Assembly (NCBI RefSeq): GCF_047948215.1
Contig: NC_134455.1
Coordinates: forward strand, 321,896,147-321,960,146
Source: Lycorma delicatula
Lineage: Eukaryota; Arthropoda; Insecta; Hemiptera; Fulgoridae
Reading direction: 5' to 3'
Length of the DNA: 64,000 nt
In this document: in pieces, positions 1 to 13,300 of the stretch
How the letters are laid out: every line of letters begins with the position of its first letter
Position numbering within the stretch: position 1 is the stretch's first letter
Made by a program: the position numbers and the translations under genes
Notes under the pieces: model-generated
What the model was told of the DNA's origin: nothing
Databases searched by the model: none
The model's input: only the letters and a program-made list of their open reading frames with translations

Positions 1-650
1 GAGTTTGTTAATGCTCCAAAGTTGTTGCATTGTGTCGTGCTAAGTGCCTTTGATAAGCATGCATCCATATGTGCACTGTCACAAAAGAATCCAATTCTTT
101 GTTTCCTATTTTTGAGGACACTTCCTTTTTACTGCATCTCATAAGCAATGAAGGATACTGATTTATGTTTCCTTATTCACTGTCTGCCTGTCAGGAATGA
201 TTTTATATGAACAATACCTTGCAAATCAAAAAAAACTTCCAGCATAGCTTTTCCTTTGCTCCAAATGAATTTCTATGACTGCAGAGATGATGCTATTTTT
301 CAACAGTAATGGTTGGTGTTTTGACTAGGTCGTACAAAAAAAGCCATGTCACATCTGATATATCTTTCTCAGAAAATTTTGATTTTGTTTAGCCACAGTG
401 TTGGGGGTCATGTGAATTTCTTTCTAATCTGCAGACAACATTTTTAGAACATGTATTAGCAAGTACGATATGTGATGCATATTCAGAACAGTATGGAGAG
501 TACGGGTGGCAACTTTCGACTCATACTCCAACTATTTCCTTGAAAATTTTTCTTCTATTACTTCGAAGAACATTTTCATCAATATGCTTCATATTTTCTT
601 CATTTGCTAAGGTCGAGGAGTGCTCACTACAAATGTTATCTTGAATGTTA
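1..650 (-). pseudogene. Mariner-like transposase remnant
   Basis: Read on the - strand, broken frames recover a mariner transposase: an N-terminal piece with NEENMKHIDENVLRSNRRK near 620-570, then KGKAMLEVFFDLQGIVHIKS and GRQTVNKET near 270-160 (the block around the second catalytic Asp). A further piece runs towards the window edge. Several stops and frameshifts make it inactive. It lies in the ATM intron upstream of the first visible exon and is cut by the window start. Confidence 0.7.
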
Positions 651-937
651 ATATGATATATGCTAATATGATACTAAAAGGCTTATGCCTATCATAGAAT
701 GCTTTTTTTATTGCTCATTCTCTATATTGTTCAAGCATCACTAATGTCTTACATTGTTTTTTTTTTGTGTACTGTACAATAGTTGATATTTTTGACGGCA
801 ACATATATTTTTTGAAAAAGTAGTTTTAATATTGCTTTATGGAAAATAGGCAGCATGATGACATTATGAATGCTGTCAACATAAAAACCAAAAATGCTGT
901 TATTTTAAAATTGTATGAGGCAGTCAGTTCAAAATAG

Positions 938-969
938 CAAGGTAGGTTAGGTTTTTTGAACCTACCTTG
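938..969. repeat. Short inverted repeat
   Basis: Eleven-base arms, CAAGGTAGGTT at 938-948 and AACCTACCTTG at 959-969, are perfectly complementary around a 10-base loop. It lies in an intron, about 110 bases before the acceptor of the first visible ATM exon. Confidence 0.6.
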
Positions 970-1080
970 TATTACAGATTGCTAATAATTTTGACTGAGT
1001 TCCAGATTGGATGATTTTTTTTATTCTATATCATAGTAAGGCCATTTTATTAATTATAATTTCTTACATTGTTTTTGCAG

Positions 1081-1304
1081 GTTTTATCTTAAATGCCTTG
1101 TTGAGGGTGAAGATGTTGATGTTTGTATATTTAGAGTTGTCTCACTCTGGCTTGAAAATAAAATGCATAAAAGTGTCTGTTCACTACTTTCTAAATATCT
1201 GACTTCTATACCATCATATAAATTTTTAATGGTTCTTCCACAGCTTGCTGCACATATTACTGACTCAAGTGATAATTTTTCGACTATGCTTTTAACTATA
1301 TTTG
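1081..1304 (+). CDS. ATM: ATM exon: FAT domain
   Basis: First ATM exon in the window. The acceptor is TTTTTGCAG and the donor GTATGA. One base completes a codon from the upstream exon, then about 74 residues follow in frame 1082, including [11 protein letters not shown] and [16 protein letters not shown], typical of the ATM FAT domain. The last base (g) is completed by the next exon. ORFs in other frames here are shadows. Confidence 0.9.
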
Positions 1305-4300
1305 GTATGAACAACTTTGAATAATTTGTGTTTAAATATTTTATCATAGTAATAACATACATATCAAATGTTATTATTGATGTTAAATAATAATTTATTG
1401 AAGTGGAATGAAACAGTTATATTAAATAGTTTTAATTTACTCACTAGAATAGTTGTCAATTAATTACTTCCACTTTAGTTATAGTATGTTAACTATTATC
1501 AGTTTTTTATGGATAACAAAATGTTATTACATATAATAACTTGTATTATTTTTAGATTCTACAATAAACAATATTATCTTCTGAAATCACTGAACAATTA
1601 TTTTCAAATTTTGCAGTGTATTTAAATTATGAGGGGGATTGAAATGTAAGCTCACTCATAACTTAGAAATGAAAAAAATTAATCAAATGAAAAAATATGG
1701 CATAAAAGCATGTTTTATTTCCTGCAAAGATTTATTATTTTTTTTTTTGTTAACTCATTTATTTTTCCATTTAGTCACCACTTATGGCTACACATTTCTC
1801 CATACGGTGAACGAAACCAGTTTCCTCATTCTATCAATAAAGAATGCCGGCAATTTTTCTTTGATCCATTACTTCACTGCATTCTTCAGTTCATCATCCA
1901 TGGTGAAATGAGTACCCTTAATATCACTCCTTAATTAGAAAAAAGTAAAAATTGCAGGGCATCAAATCTAGTGAGTATGGAGGGTTTAGTTTTTTACTCA
2001 GTTTTTTGGGCTTTGCAATTGTTTTCTCAGAAACTACCAGAATACATATACAGTTTTGGGAATTATTCAATTTATTCAGTTATTCAGTTTTTTAGGTTAA
2101 AAAACATACAAAACCACCAGATTTGTCTCTTATTTTGAAATTCAATAATTTCAGTATGACTTCATTACCCCCAAAGTAGAGATCAGAACAAAATATTTTG
2201 CTAGCTTTAGTTTGAAAACAAAGCATTTTTAGACATGTTTATAGTAATTTTTTTTCTTTCAATTCCCAGTTGTATTTTAAGACGTATATATTTTAATTGT
2301 ATTTTTAGACAAATATAGGAACCTTTTTGCGTAATATCCAAAATCAGCTTCAGAAGTATTGCTATGCAATTTTTTAATAATCCTGTAATTATTTAGAACC
2401 ATTAAGTACAATAAAGAATATTTTATTCATTCATTTCTTATGCTATGTGACACTTAGTGTGTCACGCAGATGCATGAATGTGTTTACATTTAATCATAAA
2501 AAATGTGGTCTACTCTTTAGCTGTGTAGTGTTTTAATAGTTTATACTGTATGCATATGTTAGATTAGATGTTTCAGTGTAGATAAATAATAAAGTTGACC
2601 AGACAATTGCCTAACACAGCCAAATTTTATGTTCCAAAGAAATAAAAATAATATCCTTGAGAGATATAACTTGCATATAATTTGCTTACTGACCATAAAA
2701 AAAATAACACATTCAATAGGAAATAAATTTCTTCATACATTTTTAAAAAATAGTTAATTACTGTTCCAAGAATAAAAATAGAAGGAATAGTTAAGTGTAT
2801 AATTTCAGGGATATATCTTAAGTGTACGGCAATATGTCCAAACAAGAATAAAAGAAAGTATAACCAGGTTAGCAGAAGTAGGCAGCTATATAAAGAAATT
2901 AATTTAAAAAATTAGATAGTGCTTAGATTTTTTCTTTGCAAATAGAATTAAACCAACAATAATGTAAAAGGTGGAAAATTCCAAAACAAATTACCAAAAA
3001 AATGAATAATCTAAGTTTAACCATAAAGTATGGTATACCTGCATCAATTCCAATGAGATAATATTGCTAATGCATGTCCCAATATTCTCCTTCAGGAGAA
3101 TATGTTCATCGATTGTGTATGGAATGTTCAGATATGCTCATCCTTTGAACATTCCCCATAAATAAAAGTCACATGTCGATAAGTCTGGTGACTGTGGCGG
3201 CCATAAGCCTCTATTCACTGTTCACTCAACAGTAAAGGCCATGAACATGAGCAAGTGACTTCTCAGATGTATGACGGGTTGCTCCATCCTGCTGGAAAAA
3301 GCAGCACTCACTTCCTGTCAGCATTTGAGCAAAGTCATCCAAAATGAAATTATGCTTTGTCTTACATGATAAAAAAAAGGTCCAATTGACCATTTGCAAC
3401 CATATTCAACAACCAGCAGCAAAAATCACATGTTTTCCCTTGTCCACTTCTTTCAATTGTTGCACAGCTGTGATGCGGTTTAAACTTCAAACTCTTCACG
3501 ACACATGTGCAGGTTGCACTCACCCCTATCTGTTGTGATGTTTTTCTCAGTACTACAAAGCATCATTTTGGAAACACGTGCACAAAGTTCAGGAATGCAA
3601 ACAGATGGCACCCTGTTCTTTGGTGCATTTACTACAGATCCTGTTTGGCACCATTTCTTCACTAAATGCTGAATGCTGCATTTAGCTGGGACAGAACAAT
3701 TAGGAAACGCTTCACAGAATAACTCCTGTGTTTCCTTCAAAGTACCAGTTCTTATGTATGACCATAATTTTCACTTGCTGTGGTATCAAACACATCACTA
3801 ACACATGCACTATACAATACACCTTATCTTCTCAATCTCAGCAGAAAACTGATGAAAGGAGAGGAGGGAGGAATGATCATGTGATTCATGGAAGGGGAGT
3901 TCTTACCATAGCAATCTACATCCGCTAACTTTATAACAATTTTCCATGACAATGTCCTGTGCATGAACATATGATGTTAATGCTCTATTCAATATTTCAT
4001 ATTCTGATGGGAATACGTTTTTGTGGCCCACCCAGTATAATGCCTTGCATATAGTTTCTTATGTGATACCATTTACAACAAAACATTTTAATTCTTAAGT
4101 TAAAAAATTATAAAAAGTGTACCTCATGAATCAAATAGAGTGTATTTCTTACTAAAACTAGAAGCTTATACAGTAGTGCTTGCACTTCTGATGTGAGCCT
4201 ACAAATATACACATATTAATTACATTAATAAAATAGCAACCATTATTAAATGTATCATAATGAAAAAAAGAGACTTTATTAAAATGGTATTCACTCTTTT

Positions 4301-7300
4301 GAGTCTCTAAGCAAGGACATTTTTGAAACCATGTTAGTTAATTTACTAAAAATTAACTAACATGGAAGAGGGCTGTGAATCACAGATTGTAAATTGTTCT
4401 GGTAAGTTGAATTTCACTGTGAAAAACGTTTTTCGGATTAACAGAGACTTTCAATTAATTAAATTATGATTGTACTGATTGTACTGATTGTACTGATAAA
4501 TATGTTACAGAACTATGTCAGTGTCCATAGTTAAGTCTAGGTAATTGAATGATTGTAATCAGTAAGACCAGAGAAAGAAAGAGAGATATATAGTCCTACT
4601 GACAGCATAGTCATCAATGTAGCATCTTCTTTTAAATCAGTTGGACAATTTAGAATAATTTTTAAAATTGAATTATTACCTGTTTATTTTTTTTTAACGA
4701 ATCTTGTAAAAGCTATTAAAGATTATTCTGTTAGACAAGGAAAAGAGATGGCCATCCATCCATCTTACAGCCAAATGAGTATAAAATGTGATTGAAAAGC
4801 AACATTATTTCAGATTGTTTATTCATCTTATTAAGATTTTATAAAACTCTTAAGCGCTTTATAAAATGCTTAAGAGAAATGTTGGGTATCAGAATGCTGC
4901 CTTTTCCATCTTAATATAAGACAGACTTTTTTTTTTTTTTTAAAGGTAATATAAAATAATATAAGCTATCTCATATTCAACAAATCATTTTTTATATGAA
5001 CTGGTCAGTTAGACTATACAGGAAATTCCTTCACTTTTTAAAATTTGAATTCCTTTTCATATTTCAGTTAGTTTCTTACAATGACAAAATATGAAATTTG
5101 TGTAGGGATTCAATTTCTGCTTAGATTATCCATTTATATATTGTATATAAATAAACAAAAAGTAAGCTTTTTAGTTTTGGTTAGATAATAAATTGTATCT
5201 GCTTAAACCCAATCATTTTGAAAAAAGTAATATTTTGTACAAATGTAAAGGTGCGAATTGAGCATAAAATCCCATGACTAAAGTTACACATATACTTAAA
5301 GTTACAAACCAATATCACTTAAATGCAAAAAAAAAAAAAAAATACAATTATGTGTAGAAATATCTGTAGTTACATATGTGTGTGTGTGTTATGTAGTGTA
5401 ATTTTGTTACTATTAATTGTAATACAACATATGTTCATTTCTTCCTGCTAAGAGTAGTTTAAGATAATTCCACTGTCAGATACTTTTTAAAATTTTCACA
5501 TGAATTTCATTTATTTTCATAGAATTCTGATCATATATTTTTAATTTTTTTCATTTTCCATAAACTGGCTATTTACTGATTGTAAATTTTTGCAAACTAG
5601 AGAATACTTTTACTTCCATATTGTGGCCTTATGCCACATAATTATATACTATAATTACATTCTGTTTAGGTATTGGTTGTTTGTATGGTTGTATTTATTT
5701 TTTCAGAAAGATGTGCTATTGATCACCCTCATCACACAATTCCTATTATACTGGCGTTAGCTAATTCATACAAGGACACTGAGGTCAAACAGACAAAACG
5801 AGTTCAAAAAAAAAAGGAAGAGGTATAAATGGATCCATTAAAACAAAAACAGTTTTTTTTTAAGTTATAAGTTCAAGAGTTACCTGAAAAATAACCTGCA
5901 TGCTCAGTAAACTTAGGAATAAAAAGAAGTTTAAAAAATCAAGGACTATGTGGCAGATTTGGAAGACTAAATTTTGCTTTTTCAAAATCTAGTGTTTGGT
6001 CTAACATTATCCACTATACTAACCAGTATAATTTCTCAACTCAACAGACTTGTTTTCATAGTTGTTTTGAGGTGAATTCATATTTGTTAACACTTGCAGG
6101 TAGTGTGTACTGAATCTTCTCCAAAAGCTACATTTTGATATTTTTGCCAGAGGAGACAATTTATAGTAATATTATGTGTCTATCTCTTTTGCTCATCTAC
6201 ATAGTGATGTATCCATTGGTCATAATATTGAAAAGGAACATGTTCCTGACTCTTTTTTTACAGTTGATGCATATCTTCTTGTTTTCTTCCATCAGCTTTT
6301 AAAGTCACTTTCAAGCAAACCTTTTTAGTAAAGTTTAATTCCTAAATATTATAAAACTAAGAAAATCTAAGAAGGTTTACCTGAGATATAAACTTTCAAA
6401 GGTAGGTTAAAAGTCAAGCTAAAAAATCATTGACCAAATTTGATGATGAATATCTCCTGACATAAGCCTACAGTTGCTTTGAAACTTTAAGATGTTATGT
6501 ACAATTATGCCCTTTTTTAGATTACACAGTCTCATTCCGATTAAAGTACTAGATAAAGAATTGTGTAAGCTCAAACTTTGACTTACAAAATGTTGCAATA
6601 ACATTTTAGCTGAATTTTGACTGCTATTTCTTAAAACCAGGAGCTAAAAGAACTTGTGAATAGCGTATTTAAATTCAGTATAAAATGTTAGAATAGTCAA
6701 AGTTACAATTTTTTGCATGTATGTGCAAACTGCCAGTAAGTATCACTTTTTCAAGAGATCACAGAAAATGAGCAATAGCAGATATAGAGCTACAATTTGG
6801 TAAAATGGCATTTAAGACCTCAGCGAATTTCTACGCAAAATTTGATGAAGTATGGAGATGGTTGACTGGGGACCCCTGGTGCATTTGACATGGAGTAACC
6901 CTGCTTGTAATCTGATGGTAAATTCTGGCAAGTGGAGGTTCTGCGATGCAGGGACAGACATTGCCTTTTCATAAATTTCTCACAACGATCCACAGCTAGC
7001 TTTAAATTGAAGACCATTATTTCTGGCAATTTCCCTGCCCTTTACCATCAGTCCATCTCTTGTCACTGGAAGAAAACCTTTTGTGCGGAGTTCCCTGAAA
7101 TAGCCCAAAACAACAGGATCGATTTCCAGATAATTTCTGTGTTTTGGTCCCAAAAAAGATTTCTTCATTCGTTTACAGGCAAATAATTTCTATTTCATAC
7201 TGCACCAAAGACGCACATTCGCTTTGTTTATTGGCAGCACAATTTCCAATCTGTTCAGCATGTAAATTAACCGTACATTTAAAGTCTGCATTGTTTGTGA

Positions 7301-10300
7301 AATGCTTTTTCGTGAAAATGAAATTATTAGAAAAACACAACAAATAGGAAGAGCAGAACAGTTATGAAAAAACAGACCGATTTACTACTACAGTAGTATA
7401 CCAAATGCCTATTAAAATCAAATGAGGTTATACAGGAAACGTGAAAGAACATTTGTCATCATGCATAGAACACATGCACAAATTCCAAAATGATGACTTG
7501 TCACTAAATTATGATGTCAACAGTAACAAAGTTGTTGAGATGTAAAGCTCTTTGAGATGAGTCATCTTTCTAGAAATTTGCATACCTTCTATACATGATG
7601 ACAAATGTTCTTTCATATTTCCTGTCCGTCTCCATTCAATGTTAAACAGATGTACAAATTCAAAAACTTAGCTTTATATATTAACTATGCGTGTATGTCA
7701 AATGCCATTAGACCTTCAATTGAAGACGCACCTCGAATTTAAGATGCAACTGACATTTTGACCCTTTATTCTGTAAAAAAGGTGCATCTTAAAGCAATAT
7801 GGTATTAATCATATTGACTGAAATGTTTTTTTATGTGCGAAAGAAAACCACTTCCTTGAACTCATATGTACTTTTATAAGTACTTAGAAATATTTAAAAA
7901 CTAATAAATTTAATGCACAGTCCTCATCTTTTTTTGATTTTATCAGTGCCTATGTGGTTCCAGTGCAACATCTATAAATTAATAGCAAACATTTGTCTGC
8001 TGATATGAATGTAAATTCTATGCATGTGAATCCTAACTTAAGTTTTTCACTTTTTAACATTTTATTGTGTATATTTATAGGGAAGAGTATCAGGATCTTT
8101 GTTGCTGTTGAATAAGCTTATTGGAAATTCAAAAGTATCACAAGTGGTTAAGGGTATGAAGATATTAGCAGAAGCATATATAGATTTAGCTAACAGTCCA
8201 GTGAAGACCAAAGAAACAGGTTAAACAAAATGTTTTATAAAATTAAACATTGGTTGATTATGTATGGGTGTGTACACACGCATACGTGCATGTTGTATTG
8301 TGTTCCAGTGGTTTGAATCAAGATTACTTTAGTTCTTTCTGTAATTACAATTGAAATGTTTGCACTTAATTACTATAACAGCATCTCTGAAATGAACTCT
8401 TATGTTTAAATGCAGAATTAAAATTACATTCTTTTATATGAATAATTTGTACTCATTTCTAAATGATTAAAACTTTAATTTTTACCCATTTTATGTTTAA
8501 TTATTATTAGGTAAATAAGTACTGAAAGAACAAATTTCTTTAGAATTTTTTTTTTTATATTAAGAAATTCTTAAATTAGATTTTTGAAAAGTCATTAAGG
8601 AATAAATAAGGTTTTCAGATTCATCAAATAAAATCCGATGCATCTCAGACAGTATCCAATTAAAAAATACAACAATACAAAGTTGTGTAATTTGATAATT
8701 AATAAAACATCTTGTTATACACACAAATTTCTAAGTCTTGTATTTTAAGTAAGTAGTATGTATTTCTTAAGTATTTTTTTTAAATTATAGTTTTTGTACT
8801 TGTTTAGCTTGCAACACGTTTTAATTTTTTTTTTAAATTATTACATAATTTAGCATGCTTTTTCATTGAAATATATAATGTATATTTGCATTTATTGATA
8901 TCATTTGTTTTTAATTTTATAAGTCTTATTGCAGTTGTTAATCTCTAAAAATGTAGAATGTTGTATAGTTGTAAATGAGAGAATAATTTTACAAGACAAC
9001 CATTTTAAGATGTTGCAAGTGCCTTAACTAAACCATATTTTGTTGCATTAGTATTCATACAGTATAACTAATGAAAAATGTGATGAAAAGCGAACTTAGT
9101 GAAAAAAATGAACAGTTAAAGCTTAGTATATGGATGTAATTAAGTTGTCAAACTGTATGAAGAAGCAGTCAGATAGTGCTCCATACTCAAGAAGCTAATA
9201 TTTTTACTGGAATCACAACCTAGCATACTGTTCCTTATCTATTAAATCAGCACCTCATCAACCAATTTAAGCTTCAGTTATTGCAGAGCACTTATTGCCT
9301 CAGGATTTACCTGAGCATGCCCTTGTTGTCAGTGACTCTGGTCATCGATTTCAGACTGTACAGGAATGACAGATATCATCATTTCTGTACTATAAAAGTA
9401 TATAAAATAGGGAATAAAACTCATTTACACGAAGAAGAGTATTAAAGTATCTAAAGAAAAGAGCAAAACATTTCTAACAGATGGGAAAAAAATAACAAGG
9501 GAAAAAAGCTAAAATTGTAAGACAGAAACCTTCAAACTGTAAAAGGTTCTAATATCCAGTAAGTGAGCAAGAGCTGTTCTGCTATAAATCATGACTGGAA
9601 ATTTTCTGTTATTTGGAAGAGTTGTTTCATTGCAAGCATTAGCTGTACTTAAAAGTCAATTTTAAAATGAATGTTCATTTGCACAAAAGAAGAAATGCGA
9701 GCAGTAAAATGTTTTCTAAATTTAGAAATGGTGAAACCAATCCAGGATTATTTGTAGAATGCAACAACAAGAGAGAGATAGTTATTGAGTGGAAGAAAGG
9801 TCTCAAATGTATCAGTCACTTTAAAAGATGTATAATTTATCTTTATGTTGAACAATATAACAGTAAACTTTCACTTAAAAGAATTATGACAATATTAAAT
9901 CAGTTAAGCAAATGATTCACAGTAATCGGTGAACTAAAGTTGTTGAAATTCCAAGATAGTTGAATGTAAGCCACAGCATTTTTAATCATCCCTGATTTCT
10001 TTTAAGTTTGTAGATTGATGCTCACTGAATTTAAGTAGAAAGTAGATATACTCAGTAATATAAATATATATTTTTTTTATTAATTCACCACAGAAGCTTG
10101 TACGTGGGAATATGGAAATGGAATTTTGTAGTGTATGAAAAATCCCATGCCTGGTGAGCAGTGAAGTGTCAATAAAAATGTTATTTTAATTTTATTAAAA
10201 TTAAGATCATAATGATATGCCTCACAGAAGTGCGCATAGCACAAGATACACCTTCGTGGAAAAATCCCTTCTTACTTTAACATTCCAAAAATATGCAATT

Positions 10301-13300
10301 GCAGTGAAGCAAGTTAGGTGTGATTGGAAGGTACTAGGAGCAAGGAAAAGGAAGTAGTGTTTTAAAAGATGTTAATTCTTTTCTTTTTTATTGAGGCTGT
10401 ATGATAAACAAAGAGTTAGTAAGATCAGTAGTAACTGTAGTCTAGGTTTTAATTTTTTTGTTAATAATGATATTATTGTGAAAAATATTGATTTCATCAG
10501 TAAGTAATTGTAATAATTTTTATTAACTTCTTTTTTCCTTTTCAGTTATGAAACTGGCCAAAACTGATCCAATTTTAAAAGTGGGACAGCTTCCTCAAGT
10601 ATTAGTTTCTACTATTACTCTTCCATACAACAAAACTGCTAACTATGAAAATATTGTTGGTAAGGTGAAATTTTTTCAGAATTTAAGTTCATGTGACAAA
10701 ATTCATTTAATTAAACTGTAGTAATAAATTAGTTAAACCAATTATCCATGTATAGAGCATGGCCCTGGTGAAGCAAATCATCACACAACTCTAAAACAAC
10801 ATCTTCGGTAACTAAATTTTCTGTAGTTTCAGATGTGGTCTTACCAGTATAAATTTTGAAATTATAACAATAGCCTGCGATAGAATCACACACCTTGTAA
10901 ATTTTCTCTTTTTAAGATTGAACTGGATACAGGAAAGTCTTCCTCAAAACAGCATCAAACTTTCATCAATGGAAACATGATTCCCTGATGTGAAAATTTT
11001 TTAAAAGATTGAATAAATAAATTAATTACACTCCTTATTTTCATCTAAGGATGATGAAAAGTCAAGAAAATAAAAAATCATATGCCTTCAGTTCATCTAC
11101 TGTTACATCTACCCACTTTACTCTGCCATTTCCTACTGCATCAATTTCTTTCTTTGCATATTTATTTGCTTCACTGTAAATTTGAATCTAAAATTGTTCA
11201 CAGAAAAATTTATTGAAAACATCCAAATCAGTTAAATTTTGAATTAATTGTTAGGAAATTATCAGATTAATACCAGTATTATCTGAAAATGCAATTTTTT
11301 ACACATTAGGAGCAGTTTCCCACTTCAAGTTGAAAGGTTAGAATTATCAACTTCATTTTCACTGTCTTTAGACATTACGCTAGTGACATCGACTGACAGG
11401 CGCTGCCCATCATTCGTCGAGAATGGGTTAAAATAATAAACGAGTGTTCATTGGAATTAGATTGTATTAATATTCGGCAGATCTATATTTCATTAGTTGA
11501 AGCCTAGGCAGATCTCAGGGCATAAAAAATTAATAATATACAACATGTATCATAAAAAAGTTTTATTTTATTGAAATTAATTTTTTTTAGTGTTATATTA
11601 TTCCTGTGTACTGTTAAGTAATACCTTTAAATTACCTTAATTTAAGATAAGATATGACTTATCTCAATATTCTCTACTAGGTGGTTTGCATAAATAGCAT
11701 TTAATATTTAAAAAAGGTTTAGTGTATAGTTGATTTAATAATCAGTGTTTATGCACCTTTCATCTGATTCGATTTGAGTTGTAGTTGGGTGAGATGATTA
11801 ATCAGTGCACCACAACCTTGTGGATTGTATCTGTTATGAGGCATTGCGTTGCAAGTTTTGACTGAGGGCTAATGTGCAAACTATTCCAGGCAGTAATGAA
11901 ATGTGTTCATCTTATGTTTTACAGTTTCTTAGGACTGTCCATTTTTACTTAAATATTTAAATGCAGTATGTTTCAGTTATTCATGTCAATTGCTGTATAG
12001 CAGTAAAAAATTTTATTATTTTATTAGCTATATAAAACGTGATGTAAGTTTGTTTATTACAAGAAATATATCATGCCTGGGCGTTGATAATGTGGAAGTG
12101 TTTTTGCCAGAAAAAACCAACAAAAAAAAAACACCTCAAGAAGAGCAGTTTTAATTGTTATGACTAAATAACTTATTTTATAATTACAGTACTTCCCAAT
12201 TGTTAGTAATCTTGTAATATACAAGTCATTAATTTGTGCCCTCATTTTGTGGAATAGAATATGTCAATCCATACTAAAACCTCACTAATTTAAAATTTTT
12301 ATAATTTATTTTGCTTTTTCACCAATGTTATATTCATTAGAATTTTCTGAGAATAGCCCTCCAATATTCCTAATTCTTTGAATATGAATATTCCTATCTA
12401 AGGAATGCAGCATTTGCTCGCTCTATTGATCCTGAGAGTTATTGTAGCACCATTTCCTGGTGATATCAGGTGATGTCATGGCTTGGCATGCTGATATGCA
12501 GCAGTGCATTTGGCTCTGTGAAGAAAGTAGCAAAAAACCATTTCACTCCTCACTTTCCCTAGCAGCTTAGGATGGGATTTTTTTTATTTTTGAGAATGAA
12601 TATGTCATTTGTACAGAAGGTATTGTAATGGCAACAGCGGGTTTAACAGATTTAGTCTTTTTTGTCGGAATTATTTTCATCTTATGTCAGATAATACTAA
12701 TTGCAATCCTATAGTACCTAACATCAATAAAATATATATTCTACTAAGGTTTAAATATTCTTTATAAAAGAACCTAGTTTTTAAAACATTTACTTTTTAC
12801 TAATTGAGGCACTTGATTAAATTTTAGTTTTGACTGTTAGCATTACCTTGAAGTTTCAAGTTTGAATAGATAATTCCATAGAACATACTCAACAGGCACT
12901 TTACAGATTCCTTTAAACATTTATGGCTTGAGTAAAAAGATATGCTGATTTATTATTCTTGGCCTTTTTATACAACTTTTAAACATAGGTCAGAATAACT
13001 GTGGGAAATTTCTATACTTTTCCATAACCTGTAGGTAAAATGATTACAAAAAATATATATTTTGATATACTTGAAAAGAAACTGATCTGTTCAAGACAAA
13101 ATCATAAAAAATATTATGTTCAGTGTTGTCAGATGTTTCTTTGTAGATTATTCTGTTCACACATTACAGGTGGTGAATACAAAAAAAAATGGTATTCAGA
13201 TACAAACATCAACTCATGATGGTTTAATGTCAGACAGCTCAATACAGTTAATCGATATTCAAATAATATTAAAATCCCTTTTGAAAATAATATATTAAAA

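Noticed and set aside
1011..1202. 63-residue + strand open frame
   Set aside because: It overlaps the first ATM exon in a different frame; the frame starting at 1082 carries the conserved FAT-domain sequence.
9270..9368. Codon run containing [13 protein letters not shown] as a missed ATM exon
   Set aside because: ATM exons on both sides (8081-8219 and 10546-10659) already join in phase and no proper acceptor and donor flank it.
9667..9915. 82-residue + strand frame as a gene
   Set aside because: No homology, and low-complexity Lys/Asn-rich content expected from AT-rich intron.
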